Source: Sabellastarte sp. h YS-2021
Lineage: Eukaryota > Annelida > Polychaeta > Sabellida > Sabellidae
Direction: 5' to 3'
Length of the DNA: 64,000 nt
NCBI GenBank assembly: GCA_964017235.1
Contig: OZ024929.1
Coordinates: forward strand, 162,363,609 to 162,427,608
A model generated the notes under the pieces. That model was given only the letters and a program-made list of their open reading frames with translations, was not told the DNA's origin and did not search any database. Below, in pieces: positions 44,036 to 57,008 of the stretch. Made by a program: the position numbers and the translations under genes. How positions within the stretch are numbered: position 1 is the stretch's first letter; each line of letters opens with the position of its first letter.

Positions 44036-44190
44036 ATTTTATCTTGCCAAAAATGGCGGCCATTTTGAATTTTCGAATTTTTCGCAAAATTGCAAAACAT
44101 AAAAATGCTTATATCTCGAAAACCGTGCTACATAGAGCGATTTCGACGAAATTTTTGTTCTTCAGGGTATCTCTGCAGAGCAGCTATCCC
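44036..44190 (+). repeat. Single GGCGGCCATTTTGAATTTTC unit
   Basis: One unit of the YY1-like family: AAAAATGGCGGCCATTTTGA, ATATCTCGAAAACCGTGCTA, ATAGAGCGATTTCGACG and CAGGGTATCTCTGCAGAG. It is directly followed by 133-bp satellite. Confidence 0.8.
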
Positions 44191-44194
44191 AAAG

Positions 44195-46070
44195 AGCTTT
44201 CACTTGCTGAAGTTTCAGACCCATAGCTAATTGCTCACCTACTCAAAATGAGTAAATGCTAATTATCTGTAAAAGTATTGCAGATAGCCAATTTTTCTCA
44301 AATAACTCATTCACCTACTTTTGGAAGAGCTTTCACATGGTGAAGTTTCAGACCCATAGCTAATTACACACCTACTCAAAATGAGTAAATGCGAATTGTC
44401 TCTAAAAGTATTGCAGATAGCCAATTTTTCTCAAATAACTCATTCACCTACTTTTGGGAGAGCTTTCACTCTGTGAAGTTTCAGACCCATAGCTAATTAT
44501 TTACCTACTCAAAATGAGTAAATGCTAATTATCTGTAAAAGTATTGCGGATACCCAATTTTTATCAAATAACTCATTCATCTACTTGTGGGAGAGCTTTC
44601 ACATGGTGAAGTTTCAGACCCGTAGCTAATTACTCACCTACTCAAAATGAGTAAATGCTAATTATCTGTAAAAGTATTGCGGATACCCAATTTTTATCAA
44701 ATAACTCATTCATCTACTTTTGGCAGAGCTTTCACCTGGTGAAGTTTCAGACCCGTAGATAATTACTCACCTACTCAAAATGAGTAAATGCTAATTATCT
44801 CTAAAACTATTGCGGATACCCAATTTTTATCAAATAACTCATTCATCTACTTTTTGGAGAGCTTTCACATGGTGAAGTTTCAGACCCGTAGATAATTACT
44901 CACCTACTCAAAATGAGTACATGCGAATTATCTCTAAAAGTATTGCAGATAGCCAATTTTTCTCAAATAAATCATTCACCTACTTTTGGGAGAGCTTTCA
45001 CTTGGTGAAGTTTCAGACCCATAGCTAATTACTCACCTACTCAAAATGAGTAAATGCGAATTATCTCTAAAAGTATTGCAGATAGCCAATTTTTTCTCAA
45101 ATAACTCATTCACCTACTTTTGGGAGAGCTTTCACTCTGTGAAGTTTCAGACCCATAGCTAATTACTCACCTACTCAAAATGAGTAAATGCAAATTATCT
45201 ATAAAAGTATTGCAGATAGCCAATTTTTCTCAAATAACTCATTCACCTACTTTTGGGAGAGCTTTCACTCTGTGAAGTTTCAGACCCATAGCTAATTACT
45301 CACCTACTCAAAATGAGTAAATGCGAATTATCTCTAAAAGTATCGCAGATAGCCAATTTTTCTCAAATAACTCATTCACCTACTTTTGGGAGAGCTTTCA
45401 CTCTGTGAAGTTTCAGACCCATAGCTAATTACTCACCTACTCAAAATGAGTAAATGCGAATTATCTCTAAAAGTATTGCAGATAGCCAATTTTTCTCAAA
45501 TAACTCATTCACCTGCTTTTGGCAGAGCTTTCACTTGGTGAAGTTTCAGACCCATAGCTAATTATTCACCTACTCAAAATGAGTAAATGTGAATTATCTC
45601 TAAAAGTATTGCAGATAGCCAATTTTTCTCAAATAACTCATTCACCTACTTTTGGGAGAGCTTTCACTCTGTGAAGTTTCAGACCCATAGCTATTTATTT
45701 ACCTACTCAAAATGAGTAAATGCTAATTATCTGTAAAAGTATTGCGGATACCCAATTTTTATCAAATACTCATTCATCTACTTGTGGGAGAGCTTTCACA
45801 TGGTGAAGTTTCAGACCCATAGCTAATTACTCACCTACTCAAAATGAGCAAATGCGAATTATCTCTAAAAGTATTGCAGATAGCCAATTTTTCTCAAATA
45901 ACTCATTCATGTACTTTTGGGAGAGCTTTCACTTGGTGAAGTTTCAGACCCATAGATAATTATTCACCTACTCAAAATGAGTAAATGTGAATTATCTCTT
46001 AATAGTATTGCAGATAGCCAATTTTTCTCAAATAACTCATTCACCTACTTTTGGAAGAGCTTTCACACAC
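44195..46070 (+). repeat. 133-bp tandem satellite, array B
   Basis: About 14 copies of the monomer described for 23620-24631. Subtypes alternate: GATAGCCAATTTTTCTC versus GATACCCAATTTTTATC. CACTCTGTGAAG versus CACTTGGTGAAG and CACATGGTGAAG also vary, so local amplification of neighbouring pairs can be traced. Confidence 0.93.
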
Positions 46071-46561
46071 GAAAATGAAAAATTGTGAATATCTCGGAAA
46101 AGCTATTTCTTCTGCTTTAATGCTCGGCGGGAGATACACACCGCGGCAGTGGTCTTGACAAAAATTTTTGTCTCCCCAAAAATGGTGGCCATTTTGAATT
46201 TTCAAAGTTTTTGCAAAACACAAAAATGCTTATATCTCGAAAACTGTGCTATATGGAGCGAACTCAACAAAATTTTTGACCTGCTGGGTATCTCTGCAGA
46301 GTAGCCATGCCAATTTTCAAAATATTTTTGTCTCGCCAAATATAGCGGACATTTTTAATTTTTTGCAAAACACAAAAATGCTTATATCTTGAAAACCATG
46401 CTAGATAGAGCAGACTGCGCTGACTTTGGTTGCCACAACAGTATAAGGCTAGAAACGAAGCATTTTCTTAATACTTTAGCACTCACTTTTATATCCTTTT
46501 CGGGACGCTTTGTTTTTGCTATGCAAAAACATTATCTTTTTTTTTGCGAGCGATCCTCTAG
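46071..46561 (+). mobile_element. YY1-like units and hairpin-CTAG 3' terminus
   Basis: Two diverged units (46140-46400) have AAAAATGGTGGCCATTTTGA and ATATCTCGAAAACTGTGC. The terminus GGGACGCTTTGTTTTTGC follows, then GCGAGCGATCCTCTAG at 46561 before TTAT. The CTAG abuts the LINE reading frame exactly. Confidence 0.65.
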
Positions 46562-47905
46562 TTATTTATAGAATCAACTATTTTAAACAGTCTGTTTTTA
46601 CTAGTGTCAGCATTTATGAGATTGGTGTAGTATTGTGATTTACTTTCATGAATAGTTCTGTGCAAAAAGTTTCTGCAGGATTTAAAATTGTCCAGGTCCG
46701 CCTGTTTTCTTGTCTTTAACCACCTCTGTTCAGCTCTTCTGCATATTTTTGATTTTTAATTTTATTGTCAAACCACGGGACTTTAGACTTAGTCGACAAT
46801 TTCTTCACCTGCATAGGTGCATATTTCTCAAGCAACTCAGACAAGCATTTGTTGTATTGATGTACCAAATTTTCAATTTTTGTTGCTGTATTTGTAATAA
46901 TATCTGATGAATTGATATCCCTTCTGAACTCAGTTATATTCACTTTTCTAATGTTCCTGTATGATATAGTTTTATATACATGCTTTGTTTTTGGAAAATC
47001 AATTTGTGATAGAATGGAAAAATGGTCTGATATTAAAGTGTCAGCTATAGGTTTTGTTATGTCAAGCTGGTCATTGTCTCTTGATATTATCAAATCTAAG
47101 GTATGACCATCCATATGTGTCGGTATTGCCACATGTTGTTTCAGGTTGAAAATATCAAGTGTTTCCTTAAACTTTATGGCAGTGCTTGTGTTTGTATCTA
47201 CATGTATGTTAAAGTCCCCAGTGATTAATGGCTCACTTGTAAGTGAATTTGTCCTTTCTAACAAATCTGAAAAGTCATCATAAAAAGATGCTACTGATGA
47301 GTCAGGTGGTCTATATACATTGATCAGCCACAATGAATTTTTATTTGCTTTCAGTTGAACCAGGACATATTCAAAGCTGTTGTATGATGTGTCAGTAAGA
47401 TGTTCAGATTTGTAGCCAGATTTGGCACACAACTGCCACTCCACCTCCTTGTTTTCCAGTTCTGTCTGTGTGATGCATGACATACCCATTTGGGATAATA
47501 TTTTTACACTCATATTGATTACCAGGATCAGATGATTTCAACCAAGTTTCGCTGATACAACAAATGTCAATATTTTTCTCTTGTATATATAGTTTTAGAT
47601 AGTCTGATTTGGTGTTAACAGACCTAGTATTTATAACAGTCAGCCCAATCCAATTAGTATTTTCTTTTTCAGTGGATGTTAATTCAATTAAGTTGTTTTT
47701 ATTGATGCCTGTTCTTAATGGCCTTCTTTGTTTTCTAGTTTGAGTCTCCAAAGTTTCTAATTGAGGATATTCATTTTTGATTCTGCAGTCTTCATCTGGG
47801 TTAGACCCATTTGTAATTTGTTCGCATGGTCCATTTTTTCTATGATAGTTTTCTAAGTACTTACATTTTTGTGCAGTCCCTCCTCTTTTACGGCGTCTTG
47901 TTTAT
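46562..47905 (-). pseudogene. LINE ORF2 endonuclease fragment, 3' part missing
   Basis: APE-type endonuclease of a non-LTR retrotransposon, better preserved than the one at 13415-14547. The N-terminal segment (47905-47404) has WIGLTVINTRSV and CCISETWL. After one frameshift near 47440, the second (47513-46716) has LINVYRPPDSS, ITGDFNIHVD, THMDGHTLDLII and SDHFSI, i.e. the catalytic Asp/His motifs. A linker with EKYAPMQVK and VPWFD follows. In another frame it continues with RNFLHRTIHESKSQYYTNLI until 46562, where it stops at the CTAG end of another element. No reverse transcriptase remains. Loss of the 3' rather than the 5' part is unusual for a LINE and points to later disruption. Confidence 0.85.
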
Positions 47906-49865
47906 TTCTTACTAAGTCGCAAGTAGCAGGATTAGAATGTTTAGTGGGTGAAATATCCGCAAAGTTTAGCAAATCACTGGCTCCAGCAGTAGAGGAGGGG
48001 CACAACACAGATAACGGGTCCACCAGTTTCTCCCCCTAATACAGCTTTTCTGAGTTTTCCTCCTTTTTATTTTTTCTTTGCTTGTAAGCGGGCACACTAA
48101 GCTGTTGTCTTTATTCTGGACTCAAGAAAGTACAAGCAGGACATGTATCCTCTCCAGCAACACATAGGTTTGACCCCACTCCCTTCTTGCGACAGTGCGC
48201 GATGTCAAAAAGGGCAGTTATATGGCCGCAGGACCCTTTCTTCTATCCAGAAAACATAACACACTATGAAATTTTAGAACTAAAAGTTCACGCAAAATGG
48301 AAAATAATTCTCGATATATATCCAAGTTGAAAAACACACATTTTTAAGTGCGCCAAACACAAAAGAGGGAATGACATCTCTGGCAACCTGGTGAGAGATA
48401 CACTAGCCCCCTAGTAAGTGGGGGCAGCACCAAGCCCGGTTCTGCTAGAGGAGACTTGGGATGTCTTTTTCTGATGTTTGGTGGGGCCGGCTTGTGCCAG
48501 ACCAATGGCATTTGTCTGTTGGGTAAGATATACTAACACAATAAAATAATGTGATCATCTTACTATTAAATTGTTGAGATACTTTTAAGTGTTGTATCTC
48601 CTGCACCTTTCCATAACTTACACTGTGCTAACTTCTTATCAATTGTACTTTTCACCTCTTCTGCATCTCATGGTGTCCAAAGCTATTTCCCCAGACTGTT
48701 GGGTAAGGGGATCTCTGATGCTATTCTTAATATTTTTTGGCATTCTGACATCCCAGTCCATATAAATGAGTCACATGATCTGTCAGAAGTTTTCTTTTTC
48801 AGGTTGTTAAAATAAGTCAATCATTGCAAAACTTTAAGATATTGTGTGAAAACCATTATAGTTTTATTTATTAGCAGTGTATGTTTGATAGTGTAGCCGT
48901 CATACAGCAGGTTCTATATTTATTGGATAATTATTTCAATACACTGATGATTTTCAAAAGGTTCCCGTGTTTAACAATGTATAAGCAACCAAAATTAAGG
49001 ACAAATTTTACACCACACAATGGCATATACAGGTGACAAAACAATGATATTGTACATCATGGTTGAATAGTCTCATTTTGAGGAGGATTCTTAAAGTCCA
49101 CAAAAGTTTGTACATGGTCAGTTAGCATGGGCCACATGATATTCAGTGTTTGCATTGGGAAGTGACAGTTCTGGTACTGCTGTGATATGACCCATATATT
49201 GTGCTGAAGTGGCATTAAAACTCAACTGAGTCAAAACCAATAGGTTCATTTATAGAATTATTTTAATACTATTTATATCTTTCTGCCTCACTGGTATTAA
49301 TTGCCTGAAATATGTGATATTCTGCCGGTTTTGTCATAATCATGTATAAGAACTGTGGGGACACTGTGTGTCATAGCAGTCATCAAGTTTGGCAAATGGT
49401 CACCTTCCTCTTGGCTAGTATTGGGTTTGAATCTGGCTCAATTTTGTGGGGAATACTGATAGTATTTTACCCAATGCATGGAATGCCAAAACCCAGCAGT
49501 ATCAGTTATTATCAGGGGAGTGAGGTCCTATTTTTGACCAATGATTCAGAGATGTAGAAACTCACTGTGGTAGCAAAATGGCTTTACCTGGTCCCTAGCC
49601 ATGCAGTATTTCATATTTCTGGGCCAGTGTTTAGACTTAGTTCACAAGTGTGGACATCAATCCCTCTCATCCTGGTTGTTGGTCGGACTTCCGCTAAAGG
49701 CAATATCTGAGACTCACCGAGAGCCACAAACCACCCCAGATGAATTAAATATTTTCAGCCCATATGTAGCTCATTAGGCAAGTACAGAGCTATATGACTA
49801 AAGCGTTAACAGTGAAGTGGTTAGAGTGAGTTACAAAAATGAAAACTAGACAGAAATAAACACCA
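47906..49865. other. LINE 5' region, repeat ends and SINE remnants; no gene
   Basis: 47906-48440 is non-coding sequence upstream of the LINE ORF. 48590-48730 is a 3' end of the GGTCA-element family (ATCTCATGGTGTCCAAAGCT, GGGATCTCTGATGC-like). About 49140-49235 and 49330-49530 look like decayed tRNA-SINE pieces: a TGATATGACCCATATATTGT tail, and a box-B-like GGGTTTGAATC. No protein-coding signal. Confidence 0.45.
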
Positions 49866-52018
49866 TGCCATTCAATGAAATAGAGTTTTATTTCGTTTCA
49901 AAGAAACAAAACACAGGCTGCTGGTGTAAAACAATGCAACATGTCTTTTTCTTTCGTTTCTACAAAAGGACGAGAGTACATTTGATGACAAAAATTTGTG
50001 AAACCAGACAATAAAATGCTGTGCAAAGACAAGGACTTTAAACAGTTGATACATTTGCATTTGAATTTAAGTTCTATCCTTAATATATTTCTATGTTCTT
50101 CAAGCCCACACACACTGATAACTAAAATATTCCTGGGATGTCAGTAGGTTTTGCTGTTTTAAACTAATTAAACATTAGTTATCTTTTGGGCAGAGATGTC
50201 TGGCAAATTTATACATATTCCAAATAATTTAACTTTCTTTAGGCTAAAACCGAAGCAAATCCAGTTACATTTGTCTTGGTCTAAGCTTTTGTACAGAAAA
50301 TATTCAAATCTTTTTTCTTTTCTTATAAAAAAATAAAATAACAAAACCTGACAAATCTACTCTAAATTTCACAGGAAGATGCATGGTTTAATATGTATGA
50401 AAAGGGACATAAAATACAATTGACATGTTTTCACAGATTACATGACTGAATGTAACAATATATACAAGGATTACAAAACAAATTATCACAGTGACAAAGT
50501 TATACTGGAAACATAACAATCTAGGATGCACTAAATGTTCGGGTAAGATTTGATTTGCAAATATTTAAATCTCTACCTCAATGAGATATACTTTTCCTGG
50601 TAATCAAAAAGCATTTTGTGGACATTCTCTGGCAATTCAGAGAGTATAAAAAATCACATGCACAAAGTCCAGAAGTTTAATCAAGCTATTTTCACAACTG
50701 AACTTCAAGGAAGAAAACCACTATTCCTGTGGGGGGTGGGGGGGTAAAAAAACTCTCAGTAAAAGTTGATGTAAACCAGTAGAGGATACCACTACATCCA
50801 TGTTTTGAATACTTTAATTAAATAAATGACAAAAACTGTGCATCTGCTGCGGTAACATTAGGTCTTGTAGAAAGATTGGCATGCATGAAAATACTGTTAG
50901 TTATTTAAGTAAATGTCTTTTTTATTCCCTCAAATAAATTTAAAAGATTGGTAATCTGAAAGTGTACTTGTTAAGTCTACAAACAATTAAAGTAGGAATA
51001 GATTTAACTTAAAATAATTTTGCTAAATTGCTTTTTGCCATCAAAAGTAGCCAATTAAAGATATTAAAAGTTGTAACTACTTTAGCCACATGTATGGTTT
51101 ATATTCTTTAGCTGTTAAAGAAGCACTGAAAACTCTGAAGCCCAACTAACAATAGGACTGTATGGTACAGCTAAAGCTGGACCCTTTTAGGCAGAAATCT
51201 ATGTAGCATTCCATTTTAAGAGAAAGTACTATTCAATTCTTGGTAAGATAGAAGCATTTTTCTGGCTCCTAAAGATTTAACTTCATACGGTTCAAAGGTT
51301 CATAGTTAAACAATGCCCAAATATTTCAATGTGCCAGAAATATGTAACAAGTATTTTGATCAAAGACTGACTCGATATCATGCAGCCACAGTAGGCGACT
51401 GTTACCCATGTATATTTAATATAAATATTCAGGAGAAACTATTGGTTAAAATACAAACCACTCTTCTATACAATAGAAAACCCTGTACAATTTACATTAA
51501 CACATACAAAAAAGACTGAAGTAGAAAATATTCCTTCCGTTTGATCTTCTAATAGACTTTACAGCTACTTCTTTATTTCTAAGGTCAATTTCATTGATTT
51601 AGATACATTTTGGTAGTGTAAAAAAATTTCACAAGAATTTAAAAAAGTGTGTTAATATTTCTGAAAGTCAAAATAATTAATATATCCAACATAGCAATAT
51701 TTTTGCTTAGCTAAGAATTATTAATAACACTAAATGTACTATTTAGAGTCCTCAATTTCAAAACTATCTATTTTTATATATGTACAAATTCCAAAAAAAG
51801 TCTAAATATAGCATAACCACTAGTATGTACTAAATCAACAATATACAAGTAATACTGAAAACTGGTCATTCAAGGCCAGACAATAATCTCATCCTGTTCT
51901 AGAATTTTTAATTCAAAAAATGTTATTGTTTAATATCTTTGTTATCTGCAGTGTATGTCTGCATTTCTTTTTCAAATCTGTCAAAGAGTTCATAACTTGA
52001 CCCTTCATTTGTTGCTTG

Positions 52019-52040
52019 CCCCCCCCCCCCCCCCCCCCCC
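52019..52040. repeat. Poly-C tract (22 C)
   Basis: Uninterrupted run of 22 cytosines followed by GCTG. On the minus strand, the presumed transcript, this is a G22 run able to form G-quadruplexes. The length may be unreliable in the assembly. Confidence 0.9.
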
Positions 52041-52324
52041 GCTGAAAATGTAGTGTTCCCAAGCTACACAGGTCTCATTTACACATTTACAAAAAACAAT
52101 AATACAAACCACACAAATGGACGGAGTGGATTGATTTTAACAGAAAAAAATGTCAACTTTACAAGAAAAGCCTAAATAAATGTCAACTTTACAAGAAAAG
52201 CCTAAATAACTCTTTTTGTCACAATATCAGAAAGTGACAACACAAACATATACACTGTATCTGGTTTTATAACCAAAATATAATGTATAGATAGTTCCAT
52301 TGTGAAATTTTAATCCATTAACAA

Positions 52325-52475
52325 AGTTCAAAGTTTGGGTTTACATTCTGTTCAACAGCCAGGTCATATTGGGACAGGTCCTCAGCATTGTCACTTGAGG
52401 GAGTCGAACCCACACAGAGGTGATAGCCTGAGATTAGATGTGAAACCTGCCAAGCAACTTGGCCACTGAGGAACT
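52325..52475 (-). mobile_element. tRNA-derived SINE
   Basis: Read on the minus strand: box A-like CTCAGTGGCCAAGTTGCTTGG, then 45 bp later box B GGGTTCGACTCCC, then a tRNA-unrelated tail. The head resembles a long-variable-arm tRNA (Ser/Leu type), but the arm pairing is too poor for a functional tRNA. Confidence 0.6.
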
Positions 52476-52808
52476 TTGATCTCTTAAGAAAATGACAGTA
52501 CAACAATATAACATGCCCATCATTCAATTATGTGGAGAAGTATTGTGTATAAATCAAATGGCAACTTAATATGTTGTGGAAAGGAATTGGGGAGACACTG
52601 ATTTAGGTCATATTTGGAGAATATTAAATTTTATTGCACCAAAATGCACTAAAAGTTTAACTTGTCAACATATTTCATAATTTTATTGTAGGTCCCTATG
52701 TGCACTTTTATTTCAATAACCTCACATCATTAGGACGATGTCACTAATCAGCGAAACTTGTGCAAGTAATATTATGATAGCCAGAACCTAGCATGTATCA
52801 AACAACTG

Positions 52809-53365
52809 GGGCCGATTTCACAAAAGGGACTTAAGTCCAGATTTAGACTTACATTTAAGACTTTGGTCTTAAATTTTGTCAACAGAATGTTAAGTCTGTG
52901 GTCTTAGACTTAGCAGATTTCACAAAGCAGCTAAGTCCATGAAATTGCTAAGTCAGTGGACTTAACTTTAAGTCTGGGAGGTAGTGGGCTTAAATTTTGT
53001 AAAGAGGACTTAAATATGGCCGCCATAAACTTTTCTCCACTTCAAAATTTGAAATGGCTGTAAATAAAGTATGATTACACAGAACACCTTACTGAAGTAG
53101 TCTTTCGGAAGTTAATATGATGTAACAAGGTTTTCTATTTCAAAATAGCACTTATCTTCAGATAAAATGCATCAAATGAAGGATATAAAAGGTCATATGA
53201 CACAAAAAAACCACTGTGGTTATTTGATAAGCTTGGACTTAGCTAAGTCACCCTTTTGTGAAATCCATTTAAGTCCCAGACCTAGCTAAGACCAAAGTCT
53301 TAGATTGAAGTCCCTGACTTAGCCAAAAACTTGGCTAAGTCTAAGTCCCTCTGTGAAATCGGCCC
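52809..53365. mobile_element. 557-bp MITE with GGGCCGATTTCA termini
   Basis: Inverted ends GGGCCGATTTCACAAAAGGG and CCCTCTGTGAAATCGGCCC, with subterminal iterations of GACTTAAGTC / CTTAGACTTAG. Identical CTG flanks (52806-52808, 53366-53368) give a 3-bp target duplication. Same architecture as the element at 5208-5867 but a distinct subfamily. It lies in the presumed 3'UTR. Confidence 0.9.
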
Positions 53366-56300
53366 CTGCTTTTCATCATCAGTTTATTTCTATCTTATTA
53401 TCACTTTAAATTAGATTTTGATATAATTTGATAATGCATAAAATTCTTTCCTCAGTAAAACTATAATCTCACAATTCTGATAAATTCCTGCAGATTTTTT
53501 AGCTTTCAATGATCTAAAAATCCAACAATTGTACTCAACATCAAGTTGACGAAAGTAGTTATTTTTATAAAATAAAAGTTGCTCAGTTAGAGACCTTCAC
53601 TTAACTGGATCAATATTTTCCAAGATTTGTCAAACCTCAAACTAGAAGTAGACAAAATTTCTGAATATAGACATAAATCAATTATTATGAAATTAATTAA
53701 TAAAAAGATAAAATGACATGAGAAATAACATATACTCAGAATATAATAATGGAACAATATGGTGTTATCTCAAAAGCTTAACTTTCATAAATGCTTTATT
53801 GATTATGTTTTTATTAGACACTACACATTGTTTTGTATAATTATAAATAGCTGTAAATGTAGAACATCAAATGGGAAATTTGCTCAATGTGTGATTCAGT
53901 AGACTCTATAACTAAAACCTCAAAAAAATTCAAAAGTCAAAAAATAATTGAGTGACACACAACCATTGGTCCCACATGTTCATGTTTAAGTTATTAACAG
54001 AAACAGCTTTAAAACTACAAAATCACAGAATACTTTCAGTTAATCTAAATACTTTTATCAAATTGAGAAAAATTTAAGTGTAAAATAACAAAAAAAGATA
54101 CAGTGAAAGTTAATAAACCACAATCATAGGCAATGAAATAATTTCTCTATTTTGACACCAAATACAGAAGATAGAGACATTTCAATAGAAGTATTTATGA
54201 GCTCAACGTTCAACAAACAAAATTCGTGAATATATTACATGTTACAAGATGTGGTTTTATCTTTAAATAATGCAAACTAATTTTTTCTTTTTTGAAAATC
54301 AGGTAGAACAATCGAGTCAAACTTTGATAATTTTTTACCCAACATCTCCAGACGAAGATGTAAGTGTACAGAAACCGGTCACTGACATTTTAAAATGTTA
54401 AACTCAAATATTGGCAGTGTGAGAAGTGTTCAAAACCTCAAACAGCAAACAGAATAACATAATTAACAAAAATATCAAGAGATGTGAAGCAAAAACATAT
54501 ACTGGATTCAAGGTTAAAAACTCTTGAAAAGTTTTGACACAGACCAGTTCTTACATTATTTTTAACAAAGCTTGTTTATTCAGTTTAACATGCCTTGCAC
54601 AAAATTAAAAAAAACAAGCAGAAAACCAGAAAAAAATGTCTCACAAATATGTATTCAAGAAATATTTGACATCATAAAAACATCTTCAGAGAAACAACAA
54701 AATTCTTTTTATTTTTGTTCAACTGGAATTATTTTCATTTGTATGATATGTTTCATGTATGCAGTTCATTGTCAATAATGATAGATATGTAAAACTCGGA
54801 TTAAACTATATACAACAAACCTACAAATAAAGAGAAAATATAAATAAAGAATAAATCTGATTCCACCTATCCAGAAACATTCTACGATTTTCAATATGTA
54901 ACAATATAAATAGCCCAAAACTTAAGGTTGTACAGTAATCTTGCTTCAAAACTGCTGAACCATTTAATTTTTTTTCCACTGAGGCACCATTCACAATACA
55001 GAGTCTGTTACTGCACTACCACAAACACAACTCCTGTACACTATATACTGTTTGTTGACACATTATGGGCACAATAAAAAGGTCCCTGTACATATGATGT
55101 ATATTTTAGCTTCTCCAGACTTGCCCTGGAGACTAGATGTTAAATTTGGACAACAAAATATAACTTACTGCAATAATATATATATATATATGTGATTAGA
55201 ATGTTCAATAATTTCAAATGGCAATATTTTGGAAAATTATAGTATATATCCTTGTATACCTGCATAATATTACAAGAAAATCTAAGCTATACATTTCTTG
55301 TATACATGAAAGAAACAAAACATATATGTATATAAACAGGGAGTAAGGGATTTCAATTTTGCCACCCATATTGTTGCTTACTTATCTTGAGAAAGAAAAA
55401 GAGAAATATCACATTTCATAACTGTTCGGAGGAATGGAGATTTAGAGGGGGCAAAAATTAAATTATTGGCAAAAATTGTAACTCCTTACTTTATTCCCTA
55501 GAGACAAAAATTCACATCAAGATTACAAGTTGCAGCAAAAACAAAGCAATTTATGCAGCAATAGATGTGCTGTTACCTATTCACTTTTTGTCTATATTCC
55601 AAAGAAATTTGAAATATTTGTCTGGTTCAAACACTACGTGATACAGAATTATGCTCTACATATCAAATTTCAATTTTTACAATAATTGTAGCAGCTTTAA
55701 AATAAATTGAATATATATCAACTAATTTATTGTTGGTTAAACCTTTCTCTCATTGTCTAGCTACACTTGGACTTATGCCATGTAAATGATTAGTTTTTAT
55801 CCTTTTTGTGAAACAAAAGCGATTTTTCTCAACATCACCCTTCAAATTCTAAATTTCTTGATATATTTTTCATACAATTTTAAAATTTCTACAAACCTTT
55901 GACTATCACACACAAAGACACAAAGATTCAGAAAAATATATATAGACCTACAGGGTAGATAATACATACGCTCTCCAAAAATGGAATGTCCACCAACAAA
56001 TGTCAAAAGTTACCACAGCATGTGAAATTCACTGCTATGAGTGACTCTAAAACTTAGAAAACAACAATTGTAAAATTTGATGTCATTCTGCAAGAAATTA
56101 AATAAATGACCCAAGATAGTCACAAATGTAATCGATTTGACAAATAATTCTTCACAGGTAAAAAGAAAGTTATGGCGATATCCATGGCAGCATATTACAC
56201 ATGCTTTGGTAAATTTTACTAGTCTTACTATGTACTTCATAAAAATGTACTGTACCCACGACTCTAAGCACTCTGTGGTCCACAACAAAACAGTGTCCAG

Positions 56301-57008
56301 AGTGAATAAAAATGGCCAAGCACATACACCACCATGTGTTACAATGGAAAGGTCACTAAGCACAACCATAAAATAAGCACCGGGCCAAATTGTATGTAAT
56401 AATAAGCACTGTAATGACAACGTATTAAGTAAAGAACAGTCTGTCCCAAGCACATAAAAGTAGATTACCAGAACTGTGATTTGTGATATGTCTTTCACAC
56501 ACGATGCTTTGCCATTATGCTTGACATTCAGTCTTGATCTATGTGACAAAAGCTGCTTTTGTCTATGGGGTAAGCTGCAAACGCTTTCTTGAATATGAAA
56601 ACAAATCAGACATTTACTCAATGATTATTTTAAACTCACAATGTCTAAAGTGTTTTTGTAACACAACCATCTCCAAGTAATTATAATCACTGCTGTTATT
56701 ACTGTTGGAAAATTAATGAATCTACAGATTTCATGCGTATGTAGATTAGTGTACGCAAATGAAAACAACATAAACTGAAATGTATATTGCACCGAACAAT
56801 TTTACATGTAACCTCTCCTTTTGTACACAAAATATATTAAAGGCAGAAATATCCAATTTTTTGTTTTGCACATTCACTTATCCATTTGTCCATTTTCAGG
56901 GGGTATTTACAAGGATTAAAACTCTAATTTGTGAACTGCTTATCATCTGTTTTCTTTTCATTGTTAGTTCATATCTTAATTAAACAATCTAACTGGCTGA
57001 CACATATT

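Larger units (their letters stand above)
49866..57008 (-). other. Possible ~7.1 kb 3'UTR of the minus-strand host gene
   Basis: After the stop codon (57009-57011) no splice-like exon or protein ORF is seen for 7 kb. The stretch is AT-rich and nearly free of the tandem arrays that fill the rest of the window. On the minus strand a clear AATAAA (plus-strand TTTATT 49887-49892) lies at its far end, just before repeats begin again. Reading this as one long 3'UTR is inference; nearer, weaker polyadenylation signals also exist. Confidence 0.35.

Noticed and set aside
56010..56621. 203-codon minus-strand ORF
   Set aside because: It is a long ORF in AT-rich sequence with Cys/His/Phe-rich composition and no domain. 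It lies in the presumed 3'UTR with no splice link to the coding exons.
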